Positions 28,640 through 41,002 of a DNA stretch of 64,000 nt are shown here, piece after piece. Numbering within the stretch: position 1 is the first letter of the stretch; each line of letters begins with the position of its first letter. Position numbers and translations under genes: made by a program. The stretch spans positions 55,308 to 119,307 of the forward strand of contig LVLI01000150.1 of NCBI GenBank assembly GCA_001687465.1, in the 5' to 3' direction. Source of the stretch: Halocafeteria seosinensis. Lineage: Eukaryota > Sar > Bigyra > Bicosoecida. The notes below the pieces were generated by a model. It was not told where the DNA came from, searched no databases, and saw nothing but the letters and a program-made list of their open reading frames with translations.

Positions 28640-30620
28640 TCATACGTTCGCACCTCGGATATTCCTCTTGAAGAGATCCTTTCCGTGATGATGGTTACCA
28701 TTAATACCTACATGCGTGTCATCGCCTCGTAACGCAGCTTCCTCCTCCTCCGGTTCAGCCAGAGGGCTGTACACCTGTGGTGGTTCTGCTGTAGCGAACA
28801 AGTGAGGCTCTAGTGAGCTCAGCGAAGCCTTCTTGAAGTCAGCGTCGCGGAATATAACGACATCGGCTGGCTGAAGTTTAGATACGTATTCCGCCAAAGT
28901 ATTCAATAAAAATACTTTCGAGTTCCTTTTCCAGTAACTTACTGTGACGCCATTGCGCGAGGAGCGTTGAGGCTCATGCCAAATGCCAAAAACTCCAGCG
29001 ATGGGCTTGAATTCAGTATTTGGCGTCAAGCGAGAACGATAAAAGAGCTTCACTGTCTCGTCTGAAACTTCTTCTAGTTCGTCGAGAGATCGAACCATCC
29101 GTGCTGCTTTTATCTGCTCCTCCCACTGCCGCTCGAAGCCGGGATTGATCATATTCACCATAGAGGTGATGCCTTCCCCGGAGAACCAACTAAAGTTGAT
29201 GTCATCCGCCATCGACACATACTTAAAATATAGTTTGTGCGTCTTACTATCCATAAAAGATCCTTTGATACCTGCGTGATAGTCACGGGGAACTTCTGGA
29301 TGCAATACATCCCTCCCTTTGTGTGTATCTAATGTACGAAGCCAATGGTCCCAGTGCTTTGTGGGCCACCTAGAGCGGAGCTCGCGCTCCCAGATACTTC
29401 GGGGAAGGAGCCATCCTAGGCCTGGGAAATAGTCAGTCCGTCGGAGCCCCTGAATATTACGTACTTGGTTCCGGAAACCATTATCGTTCCACGCAGAGGC
29501 TAGCCATAGAGTTGGATCAATATCTAAAACAGGAGCTGCAGCGTGGAAGTACTCATAGAAATCCGGCGAGTATAGCATATCGTCCTCAACAACAACTACA
29601 CCAGGAGAATCAGTAAATTTCGATTCTAATGCATAAGAAATTGCATAAAAGTAGCCTGAAGCAATTCGGAGAGCTAGCCGACTTTCTTTCCTGTTAGACC
29701 CCATTTTCATCAATCTATCCTCTTTGTCCACTTCTGCTGTAGACCTCACGTGAACGTGATAGGGGACATTCAGGTCTGTTACCACTTTCTCCGTGTCCGG
29801 ATGAACTCCGTCTATCACAACGACAATCCTACTAGGGTCCATCCCTTTCGTTCCCAGTAGCGAAAGTAGAGAGCGGTGAAGCAAGTTAGCTCTGTTACAT
29901 GCCAAAACTAAGACAGGGAATTTTCCCCCAGTTTCTACGAACTCGGTCAGTGATGTGGAACTTGCCGTGGGGCGGTGAGGCTGTGAAATGGGCGGGACAG
30001 TCTCCAAGCTCCTTCTCACAGAAGACTTCATCTCATCCTCTCGATCCGCTGGAATCGTTGCATATTGTACGTGTCGCTGGACAAAGCGTTGAGGAGACTT
30101 CCTCGAGTCTTGTGAGGTGGTATCTCTCCGTGTCGGAGGCTCCGGTGGACGGGGTCTGGGTTCTTGTCTATCAGCAGGATTAGATGAAGATTCGCCCTGA
30201 GGCGGTTGTACGGTCTGCAACTTAGTCGTCACATCTTTGCTGACGTCTCCTTTCCAAGGGTCTTCCGTCTCTGAGGGGGGCACTCTCTTAAGCGTCCGCG
30301 ATGCCTGTTGATTACTATCTGTGGAGTCCTCAGGTACACTTGAGTCCACTTCTCGCTTGTCCTCTCCACGTATTCCAGGAAAGTGGGGGGTCAACGGATG
30401 ATTGCGGGTGCTATCTTTCGGGCTGCATTCGGCAGGTTGCATGCCGGGTGAACGACATGCTCTCTACGCTTGAGTCAGCTTACCTTTTGGTTCCAACTGA
30501 TCCTATCATCAGATACAGATGCAGTACCACAAGTGTGCCAATGAGCCCGACAAAAAGCAGCGGGATCAGTTTAGTCCATGAGCTTTTCTGTTTTCCCTGA
30601 AATTTGACAGAGCTAGCCAT
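28640..30620 (-). CDS. GT13-family N-acetylglucosaminyltransferase (GnT-I/POMGnT1-like)
   Basis: Exons 30620-30484 and 30422-28640 give 639 residues. Exon 1 encodes a short cytosolic tail and a signal anchor (LIPLLFVGLIGTLVVLHLYL), as in type II Golgi enzymes. A disordered stem of about 150 residues follows. The catalytic domain begins FPVLVLACNRANLLHRSL, with the metal-binding EDD motif VVVEDDMLYSPDFYEYF, then LASAWNDNG, FPGLGWLLPRSIW and a W-D-H-W segment, all GT13 hallmarks. GnT-I starts complex N-glycan synthesis in the Golgi by adding GlcNAc to Man5; POMGnT1 acts on O-mannose. The two cannot be told apart here. A C-terminal extension past the catalytic domain is unassigned. Confidence 0.88.
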
Positions 30621-31085
30621 CCTTCTAGATCAATACTAATTATTTCTAGGTTCTATTTCCCGGGGCGGCAGTATCTGGACCCTCCGTCCTTCCTCTAAGT
30701 GGTTGTATGTATCGGCGTTACCATACGCACACGGTACTCTGGGGGGAATATACCTCTCTGCCTATACTCTTGCTCTGCAGCTCGTTTGACTCCGCCTATT
30801 GCACACACACCATGCAAAGAGCTAGGTGTGTACTGAGCGGTCAAACCACGTGGGCTGGCGCCACTCTCCCCCTGTGGTCTCACAGCTCTATGCACGCTGT
30901 GACGAGTCGGGGCACAGCATATCTACCCACCAATATGGGGTACCCAGTCGCTAACAAACAACTCCTCTGCGCAAGGTTGGTCTATCGTGTATCTTGCTCA
31001 ATTGACCCAACAGGGTAAGGTGCCATGTTGTGAACTGGTTTGTTAAGACGCTGTGTTTGATGATTTAGCAGACAGATTATGGACA
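30621..31085. other. Bidirectional intergenic region
   Basis: About 465 bp between the divergent GT13 gene and a coiled-coil protein gene. No gene is supported. A possible 5' exon of the next gene may end near 31015 (GGTAAG) with an acceptor at about 31068, but its coding content is unclear. Confidence 0.4.
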
Positions 31086-31583
31086 ATGGAGAACACATCA
31101 ACATCTAATAGTGAATATTGTTCTGTCGTGCAAGAAGCACGGCAGAACCTGGAGGCCTTGCATAGGCAACAAGTACAAGGTTGGGCCGAGACCGCCCCGT
31201 TCCGATACAGATACGAACAGTCTCATGGGTCACATACGGACTCCAAACAGGATTTTGATACTAGTGAGCAGACTGATGCATTCTCACAGGATGACGAGGA
31301 TTTTGGTTTTGGAGATGATGAACAGGCGGCAAAAAAACACTCGACTTCCAAGAGGTTGCAAGACACTATAGAACCTGATAGTGAGAGCGAGGAGGAGGAA
31401 GAGGAACTTCCTGATGATACTAAAGTTTTAAAGGAGATGGTGCAAGAATTGAAGGAGACGAATGAAAGAATAATGGGGCAAAATCTCGCGCTCTTGAAAG
31501 ACGTGCAGGATATGCAAACTACAATCACTGACCTGCGGGCCGAGAAAGCAGTAATGGCAGACAAAATTCAAGCAAGCAAATAA
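31086..31583 (+). CDS. Acidic coiled-coil protein of unknown function
   Basis: A 165-residue frame starting MENTSTSNSEY. The middle (about 65-120) is disordered and highly acidic, with DDEDFGFGDDEQ and SESEEEEEE. The last 55 residues are a predicted coiled coil (VLKEMVQELKETNERIM, LLKDVQDMQTTITDL). No family is recognised. The acidic run and heptad pattern are unlikely by chance, so I take it as a real gene. The true first exon may lie upstream. Confidence 0.6.
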   Translation: MENTSTSNSEYCSVVQEARQNLEALHRQQVQGWAETAPFRYRYEQSHGSHTDSKQDFDTSEQTDAFSQDDEDFGFGDDEQAAKKHSTSKRLQDTIEPDSESEEEEEELPDDTKVLKEMVQELKETNERIMGQNLALLKDVQDMQTTITDLRAEKAVMADKIQASK

Positions 31584-32181
31584 ATTTGAGTTATCGAGTG
31601 AGCTTCAAGTTAAAAATTTATCATTCTCAGAGGGAGAGCAACATTAACATTCCCATTGCTGCAAACACAGGAATTGTTTGGTAGGTGGGAGATCAGGAAC
31701 CCCCCCCCCCTCAGCTTCCAAACTCTGCTGCGCGAATTTGCTACTGGTTACGTGAGGGGAGCAGGAGAGGCATACCAGTACCGGGATGATGATTCGCTCG
31801 GAAATACCGTATGTTGCAGGAAGATTTTGGTAGTCTCTCAGGATTATACAGCAAGTTGTCAGCGACGAGAATGAACATTGAACATGGATATAATCTACCC
31901 CTTACCCCTATCTCTGTGGACGTAGATGTATCGTGCAGGTTCCTATTCATTGGCTTTCTTTTATAAATTACACTTGTCTGCAGTTTAACGCGACTCGAAT
32001 GATTCAGAATGAAATTCATTTGTGAAGTTAAACACAGGTGAGCAAGAAATGACTCATCCCGAGGTGCATGCAGCGTTAATATGCGATATTGGTCAACAAT
32101 TGGTGTTGGTTTGGGAACGAGCGCTGTCCGATTATTCCCATCTAGAACACTGGCGGTGCATAGGTGGGTTTGAGTGATAGC
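31584..32181. other. Intergenic region
   Basis: About 600 bp with a run of ten or more C at about 31699-31710 and otherwise no visible structure. It precedes NAXE and should hold its promoter. Confidence 0.45.
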
Positions 32182-33392
32182 ATGTATTATATGCGCAAAG
32201 CGTCGAGATCAGCCATTGGAAGAAACTTACGCTTGTTCTGCGCACTGAATCGTGGCTACACAGCCTGTAGTGTTTCACTTCCTGCGGGAAAAACGACATT
32301 TTCGGCACTTCCACTGCGCAGATCTGCAGATAGCAGTGTGAGGACAATGGCGACGATGGCTTCCTCTCACAAATATCTTTCACAGGGTGAAGCTCAGGTG
32401 AGTAGAGAGTGGCCACCAGGAATTGTCCTGAGGTTACCCAAGAATCATCCGCATATTGTCTTAACCGTAATTTTTCCGCCGAAATGCAGAAATTAGACGC
32501 TGAACTAATGTCTTCTCCAGGATTCAGCGTGGACCAACTGATGGAACTTGCTGGCCTATCTGTCGCGTCGGCCACCTACAAGGTCGTGCCTCCAACTGAA
32601 TACCCGCGGGTACTGGTAGTTGCTGGTCCAGGAAACAATGGAGGTGATGCGCTGGTCGCCGCTCGACACCTTAAGCATTTTGGGTACCGGTATGTGGACT
32701 TGACCCTAAGGGGCCGTCACATTCGTGGTCACTGAAGCCTTACCACTGCCAAACAGACCTGAAGTGTATTATCCCAAGCCGGCTAAGAAAGAAGAGACGC
32801 AACGCTTGTTTGAAAATCTTATTGCCCAACTGAACCAGCTCGATATACATGTCCATCGCGAAGCTAGTACGTAAGAAGAGCGAGGTTTTGCGCTTTCAAC
32901 TGATGAAATCGTGGCGTTGCAGATGAATTCCCGTCAGCACAGTTTATCGATGAACACAGGGATCTAATTCTCGACGGAATTTTTGGCTTCGGCTTCACGG
33001 GAGAGGTACGACCCCCGTTTGACGTCATATGCGATAGGCTAAATCAATCAGAAGAGCCCATTGTTAGTATCGATATCCCAAGCGGGTGGAACATCGAAGA
33101 AGGGGACGTGTCTGGAAGGGGCCTTCGTTCATCCCTCTTGGTCTCTTTGACTTGTCCGAAAAAGAATGCCGAGTTTTTCGAGAAAGATATCGATGATAAA
33201 TCTAAACCCGCTGCCCAACATTGGTTAGGAGGACGTTTCTTGCCCCCGTAAGTCTTTTCGTAGTTCACATTAAGAAACTTGAAGGTTGGAGCCGCTTCTG
33301 TTTATGCTACATGCAGGAAGCTAGCTGAAGAGTACGGAATTAACTGGCTACCTCCTTATCCTGAGACTGAGCAGGTGGTTAGACTAAAATAG
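32182..33392 (+). CDS. NAXE: NAD(P)H-hydrate epimerase
   Basis: Exons 32182-32397, 32490-32689, 32757-32866, 32923-33247 and 33317-33392 give 308 residues. The YjeF-N domain is clear: [34 protein letters not shown] (phosphate/nucleotide loop), [12 protein letters not shown] across the second intron, [29 protein letters not shown], and the C terminus [10 protein letters not shown]. It repairs damaged NAD(P)H by epimerising the R- and S-hydrates. The N-terminal 65 residues are rich in R, S and A without acids, consistent with an organelle presequence; a second start at [11 protein letters not shown] would give a cytosolic form. Convergent with V-ATPase H at 75 bp. Confidence 0.92.
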
Positions 33393-33467
33393 AGAAAACA
33401 GGTGGATTCTGCCAGCTACACAAAATACATATTATATAGATACGTGGAACCATAGTGTCACATTGCT

Positions 33468-35570
33468 CTACAATGCAGATCCAGACACACGCCTCCGGGA
33501 GGCTGAGCCTCCTTCTTCTGGGCCCACAAATTGCCACTTTTGAACCATAAGTTTTGATAGAGTTAATAGAGCTTGCTGACGCAGTTCCGGGTCATCTTTG
33601 TTCAAGAGGCCCATAATGGTGTCTTTCACTCCAAGCCCACTCAGCACTCTGCAAAGATTCAAAATAACGAGCGAAGTAAACAAACCTGTAGTTCGTAAAA
33701 ATATTGCGGCTACGTCTTACGTTTTACCCTGTGGATGAAATACTGCGAATTGTCCAATGTCATGACAAGCAATGATAACGGTGTCCTTGTCAGCGCTTGG
33801 AGAACGTAGTAGCTCGTGAAGCCTTCTCACTAAGTCAAAATCGTCATATTCGAAATAAATGTAATTTTCTCTCCAAAATTCGGGACGGTGGAGAATACCC
33901 CAGGAAAAACTTCCTTTGTACAGTTCCGCTTTGTATTTGTCTATGGAAGCCAGCTTTTCTTTGTTTGCTTGAAGTGTTTCTCGAAGCCATTCAGCATCTC
34001 TATTCTGTTCAATGAATTCAAACACTAGCATATTCAGATCCTACATACCCAAGCTGCAAAGCATACAGTGACTTACAAGTTCTTCGTCGTCGAACTTTTC
34101 ACTAGCATGGATATGCTCAACTACTTTAGGAAGCTGAGTGTCCCACACTCGCGGAAGGGGCTCCACGAATTCCGTACTATTTGCTTCGTAACGATCACGG
34201 GAGAAAGAATGAATAAGGTTCTGCAAACGAGTGGGGGAAGTGACTTCACAACCTGCAATATACCCTCCGTAACGAGTTAGCTTACAGTCACCGTGCCAAT
34301 GGCCATCCGCAGAATCTTCATTGGGACTCCTGTTACTTTGCACACCAAGCAAAGATCGTACACGGTGTCATGACGATACATGACGTATCTGGCTTTCCGC
34401 TCAAACGAAAGTACCCATAAGCAAAAGGCTACCTGCAGTCAATGCGTGCGAGTGAGATCGGCGTTAACTCCATCAAGATGAGATTTTCTACAGAACTTAC
34501 TTCATAAACGAACTGCATATTCTTGTTCTGAAGGAGCGGTGGTAAGACTTGGATCACATTTGAATTGATGAGTAGTGACCGCGCAGTTGCATTCTTCACC
34601 AAGACCTGTAACTTCAAAGAGTTGCATAAGCAAAAGGTCATTGAAGAATGGTGATACAGCCCTTCTTACCGATAGGGAAGACACAGCGGATTCGGCTTCA
34701 CGGTACGGACCAAAACTCGACGCCTTTCCGTGTTCTTTGATGTTTTCGACGATCCAGTTCAGGAGGGCATGTGTTTCCGACTCGTAGCTATCATCATTGA
34801 CTAGCAACAGAGCGGCAACACGACTGCCTTTCCGAATAATATACGCATCTTCAGAATTCTTAATAAGACTTATAATTGTCTTCAGCGGAAAGTGGCCTTG
34901 TTCGTCCACGAAAGCAAGAGCCGGGTTGCTCATTCGCGAATCTTGGGCGATAGTTGCTTCCGACGGACAATCTGCGGAGCGCGACGATGGATTGGGAATC
35001 TACTTGACCTATGACCGCACAACATTACACCTGACATACCATCTAACACTGTTTCCAATACTGTGAGAAGATATCTCACTACTGTAGAGTCGCGAATATG
35101 CTTTAGAGCTTTTACCAAAGATTTGGCCGATTTCAGAGAGTCCTGAACGAATGTGTACAACCACCCTACATACAGCATATATCAGTCAAGTACCCTGATT
35201 TTCAGTTCACATACTTTGTCTGCGTAAGCAAGGAACTCGGTAAAAAGGTTGATGTTGTTGGTGCTTTCCCCTCCTTGTGAGCTTTGGTCACTGTCTCCGT
35301 AAGATTCCACCAGGCCCTCAAGGCGTTTGCGGTCCTCGTTCGAGAGGAAAACATCTCCAGATTTTGTCCCAGCCCTGTGCATTTCAAGGAGTAATTCCAA
35401 TCGTGAAAACAGAAACACACATTCCCAGAATGTTCAACCTGGCGCAACTGGCAAAGGTGTACTTACTTGGTGAATCTGGACCATTCAATGCGGCGGCCTT
35501 GCTCCAAGACCTCCTGGACAGAGGGAAATGTAGACATTTTCGTGCCCTTTTCTTGTAGACGTCTAGCCAT
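33468..35570 (-). CDS. ATP6V1H: V-type ATPase subunit H
   Basis: Nine exons: 35570-35467, 35374-35215, 35142-35040, 34971-34670, 34605-34501, 34432-34286, 34220-34077, 34040-33721 and 33648-33468, giving 521 residues. The armadillo-type chain is recognised by KYKAELYKGSFSWGILHR, PEFWRENYIYF, HDIGQFAVFHPQGKT and the ending ALLTLSKLMVQKWQFVG, all matching the C-terminal half of subunit H. FCLWVLSFERKARYV matches the middle part. Subunit H couples or silences V1 on Vo. The intron at 34041-34076 would be only 36 nt, the shortest in this window, so that junction is the least certain. Confidence 0.9.
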
Positions 35571-36189
35571 TCAAACCTTTAGAAGGCAAACAATACGTAG
35601 AGTACTTGATAATCAGCACTCCATCCCATTTATCTATCTTTCAGACGGTCCATATCTCTTCTGTTTCCTCCGCTGCTGCTGCTGGCAGAACACACGAGGA
35701 AAGAAAGCCGACAATCTTTTCTGGTACAGTCCAGGATCCGGATTTCGGTCCGGATTTCCCGGAATCATTTCCGGGACCTCTGGCTTGTGAAGTTCGGCCT
35801 CATTTTTGATTCGGGGTGGTTTACGAGCGGTATAGCGGTATTCACAACAAGCGAGACGGTTTTCCTCTCCCTACTGCTTCGCACTTTCTGCTATTGTGGG
35901 CGTGAGCCAAGTGGACCCTGAAACTACTCTGGTCGTTGTTCCAGCCGTGTGCGACTGGTTTCAAACATCCTCAGTGAAGTCGTGCTATTGAGAGTAGTCT
36001 GGATCTTACTGAGCGGACAGAGGACATCTCCCTTGTACCCACGCAAACAGAGGACAGATCGATCGTGTTTCTTGTGAAGAGTAACGCTGCGACCGCCCTA
36101 CCAACATCCTGGGGCACAAGCGGTGTGTACGACACCGTATCTCGTGAAACAAACAACTGAGACAATCCACGCTAGCACACTGTACCAAT
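35571..36189. other. Bidirectional intergenic region, V-ATPase H / P2X-A
   Basis: About 620 bp between divergent genes. Around 35735-35775 there are two direct CCGGATTT copies and a hairpin CCCGGAA-TCAT-TTCCGGG. No gene is supported. Confidence 0.5.
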
Positions 36190-38054
36190 ATGAGTTCGGG
36201 AGGGAACAATTGGGATCTAGATGAGATCTTCGCCTTCAAGACTCCGCGACTGGTTCGCATCCGCGACCGTCGCCTGGGGATCATGAACTTCGTCTTTGGA
36301 ACAGCTATCTTCGCGTATATTGTTGGGTAGGTTCATTTCATCTCACCACCGTTGGAATGGTTTCATGTGTGCCTGAGGCGCTAACGAGCTGTTGCGGCTC
36401 GCAGATACTTGGTGGTTTGGAGACAAGGCTACAAGGAAGAAGCTCCACTCCTAGGGTTCCGGAGACTCACGTTGCAGCAACCATCCGCGGATCTGATGAG
36501 GTACGATGACGAACTACCGTACTGCGGTGTCAATGGAACCTACAAAGCAGATGTCGACAACCCTGTTGAGGCCCCACAAGCTCCTTGCCAGTACTTAGAC
36601 CAATTTGGGGCCCAGTACCCGCGGAAGCAGTCAGATGCTATATTCCTCTCTACAAGGATCACAAATGAGCGTTATAGACGGAACGCTTCAGCGTCTTGCA
36701 TAAACATGACGCATTCCGATTGTCAATACGAAAAGATTGCTGAGGCAACATTCTATGTGGCTGATCCAGAGTTTTAGTATGTCTTCATCTCCCAATGTCA
36801 AGTGGGCAAGTGGGCAGTAGTTATGTATGATAGTTATGGTTTCTTTGCCTGCAGTACTTTTTTCATAGATCACAGTTTAATCGTCCCTGACTTTGAGTGG
36901 TCTGCCAGTGCTTGGCAACTCGACGGTAGAATGTTGGTAAGAGCCTGTATTAGTTTTAAGTGCCTGGTCTGCTGTATTTGCCCCGTATTTGTATTTGATT
37001 CCCTCTCAGGACGTAAACGATAATGAAGTCGATCCCTGTAAACCATACCAACAAATTGGAAAGAATTGTCCCGATTTCATTAAGGTTGGGGTTCCGAATA
37101 CTTATGATATTTTCCCCTTGGCGACGTTGTTGGAGGCTGCAGGAGTCAGCAGCCTTGACTCTGCCGGCGGTGATCTTGGTAAGATCCAAACTGAGACTCA
37201 CCGATATGCCGGTATAGTCTTACTTCTTGAGGTAAATTACGACAACTACTATACATACCATCCCTCAAACATTCGGTATGTACTTCCCACGTTAAATGAG
37301 GGCGTTTCGAATGGCATTGAGAAATTTGTCGACTGCAGATTCACGTTCCGAGTACATAGCATCCAAAACACCGAGTTTAAAGTTGAGCAGCCGCTAAATG
37401 CTCCGGGTTCCCGCGAGGACGAGCGTCTAGTATATGACAGGCATGGGATACAGATTGTCGTTCAACAGAGTGGGTCTATTGGTCGGTTCAACTTTGCGCA
37501 GCTGCTTACGGTACTGGTAACGTCTCTCGGTTTGCTTGCCGTTTCTAGCACGCTTGTCAACTTTACTGCTTTCAGCCTCTTGCCAATGCGATACATCTAC
37601 CGCCAGTATCGCCAAGTTGATAGTGTCGATTTTTCCGATATCCAACATTTACCGCAGACTCAAATAAAGCGCTTTAAGCATGAAGATTTGTTGAATCCTC
37701 GTCCTAGGGTATTTGCAGACACCAGCGAAGATGCATCCTCCTTGCTTGCCGGAGGAGCAGATCCGCTGTCCAACAAGATTTCGCGGGAGAAGCAGCGGGA
37801 GAGCGGTGCTGATAACTTTCCCCATTTGTGGGACGAAGCTCTAAATGACGAGAGGTCTGTCAGTACAAATTCGAAAAATTTTGGGAGCAAGTAAGTCTGA
37901 TATAAATGATTGATTCCCTTCATTTCGTTAAGTAGGATTTTCCACTCTGTACTTCAGGAGTTCCCACCGTCGTGACAGTGGAGCCGGTCATATTAGTATC
38001 CCCAATCGTCATAAACGAAAGGGTCGAGGAGAATCAAAGGAAGAGTATGTATAG
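36190..38054 (+). CDS. P2X-like ATP-gated channel A
   Basis: Exons 36190-36326, 36405-36776, 36855-36936, 37010-37275, 37339-37890 and 37958-38054 give 501 residues. P2X topology is clear: N-terminal FKTPRLVRIRDRRLG (the conserved T-P-R/K site), TM1 ending YIVGYLVVWRQGYKEE, a cysteine-bearing ectodomain, an SNIR segment matching the N-F-R ATP-site motif, DRHGIQIVVQQSGSIGRFNF before TM2, TM2 LTVLVTSLGLLAVSSTLVNF, then Y-x-x-x-R at the membrane exit. The KxK motif of animal receptors after TM1 is not evident (GFRRLTL). A long cytosolic tail (about 145 residues) carries RFKHEDLLNPRPRVFADT, shared by all three copies. Ligand gating by ATP is inferred. Confidence 0.82.
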
Positions 38055-38719
38055 CACATGATTGATTCATACTAAGCTGTGACGATTTGTAGTGTCACGA
38101 TCTTTCAAAACAGGCCGCTGTTATCAGGAGCGACAGATGGCAACCGAACGAAATCAACCTACGATTCCACTTGAACAGCCTTGCGTGACAAACAATTTGC
38201 TATCGATGCTAATGTTCGTCACTGGATGTGAGAAAACCAAACCATATTATTGCTTGCACGTAATTTCGTTTTTGGTTCTCAAGAGTGTGTGCCGTTGACT
38301 CAGCGAGAGCGGATTTCACGGAAGCGCAATGGATGTCCGCAGAGCGTTCTTCACCGTTGCTTGCAAGCTCCGTGATACATCACGTACTCCACGCTTTCAA
38401 ATTATGCGTCGATGAGTGGTATAGTGCCATGCATATGGTTTATGATTCCGAGTCTAACCCACGCCGAGGTGCGACCATCCTCCAGCATTGCGACTGGTAG
38501 AAACTTATTCGGGGAGATGGATAGCACTCAGTTGGGGTGGTCTGAACACCAAATTTGCGGTGGAGAGCAGAGTTTGGTATCACTTGGTCAATTCAGGGTC
38601 CTCTGTTTTATGTGTGAGTCTCTGATGCGTTCGTCTGTTCTTCGTCGCATGCGAGTCAATTCTTTCTTGCTTCGCACTCTATTTCAGCACACTACGGCTA
38701 ACAGAATCCCCGAGAGAAA
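38055..38719. other. Intergenic region P2X-A / P2X-B
   Basis: About 665 bp. A further 3' exon of P2X-A (for example after an acceptor near 38093) is possible but not convincing. No other gene is seen. Sequence shortly before the P2X-B start (TTGCTTCGCACTCTATTTC) resembles CTGCTTCGCACTTTCTGC before P2X-A. Confidence 0.4.
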
Positions 38720-40591
38720 ATGAGCTCCGGAGGTAACAATTGGGATCTCGATGAGATCTTCTCGTTTAAAACACCGCGGTTCGTCCGTATCCGTGACCGG
38801 CGGCTTGGGATAATGAACTGGTTGTTCAGCGCGGGCATTTTTGCTTACATCGTAGGGTACGTCGGTATGATGCGCCCCATCTGCTGATGATCTGTTATGA
38901 GGTGATCGCCTTGCTATCTTTTCCAGATATCTGGTGCTCTGGCAGCAAGGATTCAACGAGAAAGGCGATGCTATTGGCGTAAGCCGGCCGACGTTGCGGG
39001 AGCCCTCCGATGATTTAACGAGGAACCCTGGTGAATTGGTCTACTGCGGTGAAGGGAACTACACGGCGGATGTAAAGAATGCTGTCCAGGCCCCCCGAAG
39101 AGAATGCCAGTACTTGGACATGTTCAGTGCTCAGTACCCTCGTCAACAGACGGATGCAATTTTTCTATCTACTCGGATTGCACATGAATTGTATGAGAGA
39201 AACTCTTCGGTGGAGTGCCATAATATGACCAATCCAAGTCCACAATGTCGATTCCAAAAAACAGCAGAGACGACGTTTTACGTCGCTGAACCGGAATGGT
39301 AGTACGTTTGCTTCATTGCAGCGGATGTAACATGCCTAACTTCCGTTTTTATACCAGGTGCTTCCCATTTTATATGCCTGCAGTACACTTCTTATTGATC
39401 ACAGTGTGATTGTACCGGATTTTGAATGGTCCGCGACTGGTTGGGGGCTTCATGGGAGGCTTTTGGTACGTCTACCTAGACACGGTGCATTGCTAATCCT
39501 TGAACCTCGTGACGGTTGTGTTGCCTATACAGGACACCCAAGGGAATGTTGTAGATCCTTGTCGTGCGTATGGGAAGCGTGGCGTGGCGTGTCCGGATTA
39601 TATTCATATTGGGAAGCCTAATGAGTATGACGTAATGCCAATGATGACTCTCTTGGAAGCCGCCGGTATAGACAGCCTGGATTCTGCTGCCGGAGATGTC
39701 GGTGTTATTCAGACGGAGACTTTAAGAGTCTCAGGAATGGCATTACTTGTCGAAGTCGCTTACGACAACTTCTTCACGTATAATCCAGACAACGTTCGGT
39801 AAGTCCCCATCTTTAAGCTAGTCTTCATTATCCATACGAACTCGGGCTCCCGAATTATTCTCAGGTACACATTGAAAGCGCATAAGATTCAAAACACCGA
39901 ATTTAAAATCGAGCAACCACTTAGCTCTTTTGCTAGAGGATCAGCGGAGAAATTGGTGTACAACAGGCATGGTATCCAAGTGGTTGTTCGACAGACCGGA
40001 AAGATTGGAAGGTTCAATTTCGCCCAGCTTCTTACGGTTCTGGTGACTTCTCTCGGACTTATCGCCGTTTCAGCCTCCATTGTTAATTTTACCGCCTTCT
40101 CTTTGCTTCCGATGCGTTACATCTACCGGCAATACAGGGAAGTTAAAAGCGTTGACTACTCGGATATACGGGACATTCCGGAGAGTCAAATAAACCGCTT
40201 CAAGAGGGAAGACTTGTTAAATCCTAAGCCGAAAGTTTTTGCTGATACATCCGAAGGAGATTCGGCTCTCCTAGCTGGAGGCACGAGTCCTAAGTCTGCT
40301 CAGGTGAATCGAAAGGCCCCTAAGGAAAGTGGGGAGGACCATCTTCCTTACGAGCCGGTGGAGACAACGATGGACGGTCCCAGAACCTCCATAGAGGGTC
40401 CGCTATCGAGAGTGAACCCCTTGAGCAAGGTTCAGTAAGTAGCATATTCTATTTAACTTCTGTCAAACACCTTGAATCAGACGGATTACGGTTTGTTTTA
40501 CAGACATGCTAGTGATGGCAGCGGGGGTAATGCTGAGGTGCCGACCCTGAGAGATCGCGTCGCTGAAATCGAAATGCAAGAGAGGAAGTAA
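38720..40591 (+). CDS. P2X-like ATP-gated channel B
   Basis: Exons 38720-38856, 38927-39301, 39384-39465, 39533-39798, 39865-40434 and 40504-40591 give 505 residues. Exon 1 (137 nt), exon 3 (82 nt) and exon 4 (266 nt) are the same length as in P2X-A, so the two are a recent tandem pair by structure. Features: FKTPRFVRIRDRRLG, TM1 to YLVLWQQGFNEK, ectodomain cysteines at matching places, DNVRYTLKAHKIQNTEFKIE, NRHGIQVVVRQTGKIGRFNF, TM2 LTVLVTSLGLIAVSASIVNF and the tail motif RFKREDLLNPKPKVFADT. The tail ends with a short helix (LRDRVAEIEMQERK) not found in copy C. Same role expected as copy A. Confidence 0.82.
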
Positions 40592-41002
40592 TCACGTACC
40601 AACGTAATGTAGAGAACAATGGTGAATTGGGTGTGATATGGAATGATAAATGTACTAACTTAGATCTTTTCTCTTTTCTCTTTACTAGTGCACCACTAGA
40701 GGCGTCACGATACAAGCTACACCGGCATACTTCGCTGGTGTTTCGACTCTCCCTTTGTTACAAGACGACGACCATGTCGTTGTTATGATAAGTTTTCCCG
40801 TTCTGCGATCAGTTCGCGATTATACTCCCCAAGCAACCACGTTTTGTATTTCATCCAAGATGCCGACAAATTTGTGCACTTGTAGTACTGACTACCTGTT
40901 GGGGTGCGGGAAAACGGGCGCTGCTGCACCAGCGCATTCATTTTCCACGCTTGGCTTTGTTAGCCCTATCCGTCGTCATGAATATACACTTCAAGACGTA
41001 AG
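40592..41002. other. Intergenic region P2X-B / P2X-C
   Basis: About 410 bp with no gene supported; presumably 3' UTR of B and promoter of C. Confidence 0.45.

Noticed and set aside
32690-32716. Very short intron (about 21-27 nt) in NAXE
   Set aside because: The acceptor at 32756 gives a 67-nt intron and restores [12 protein letters not shown].
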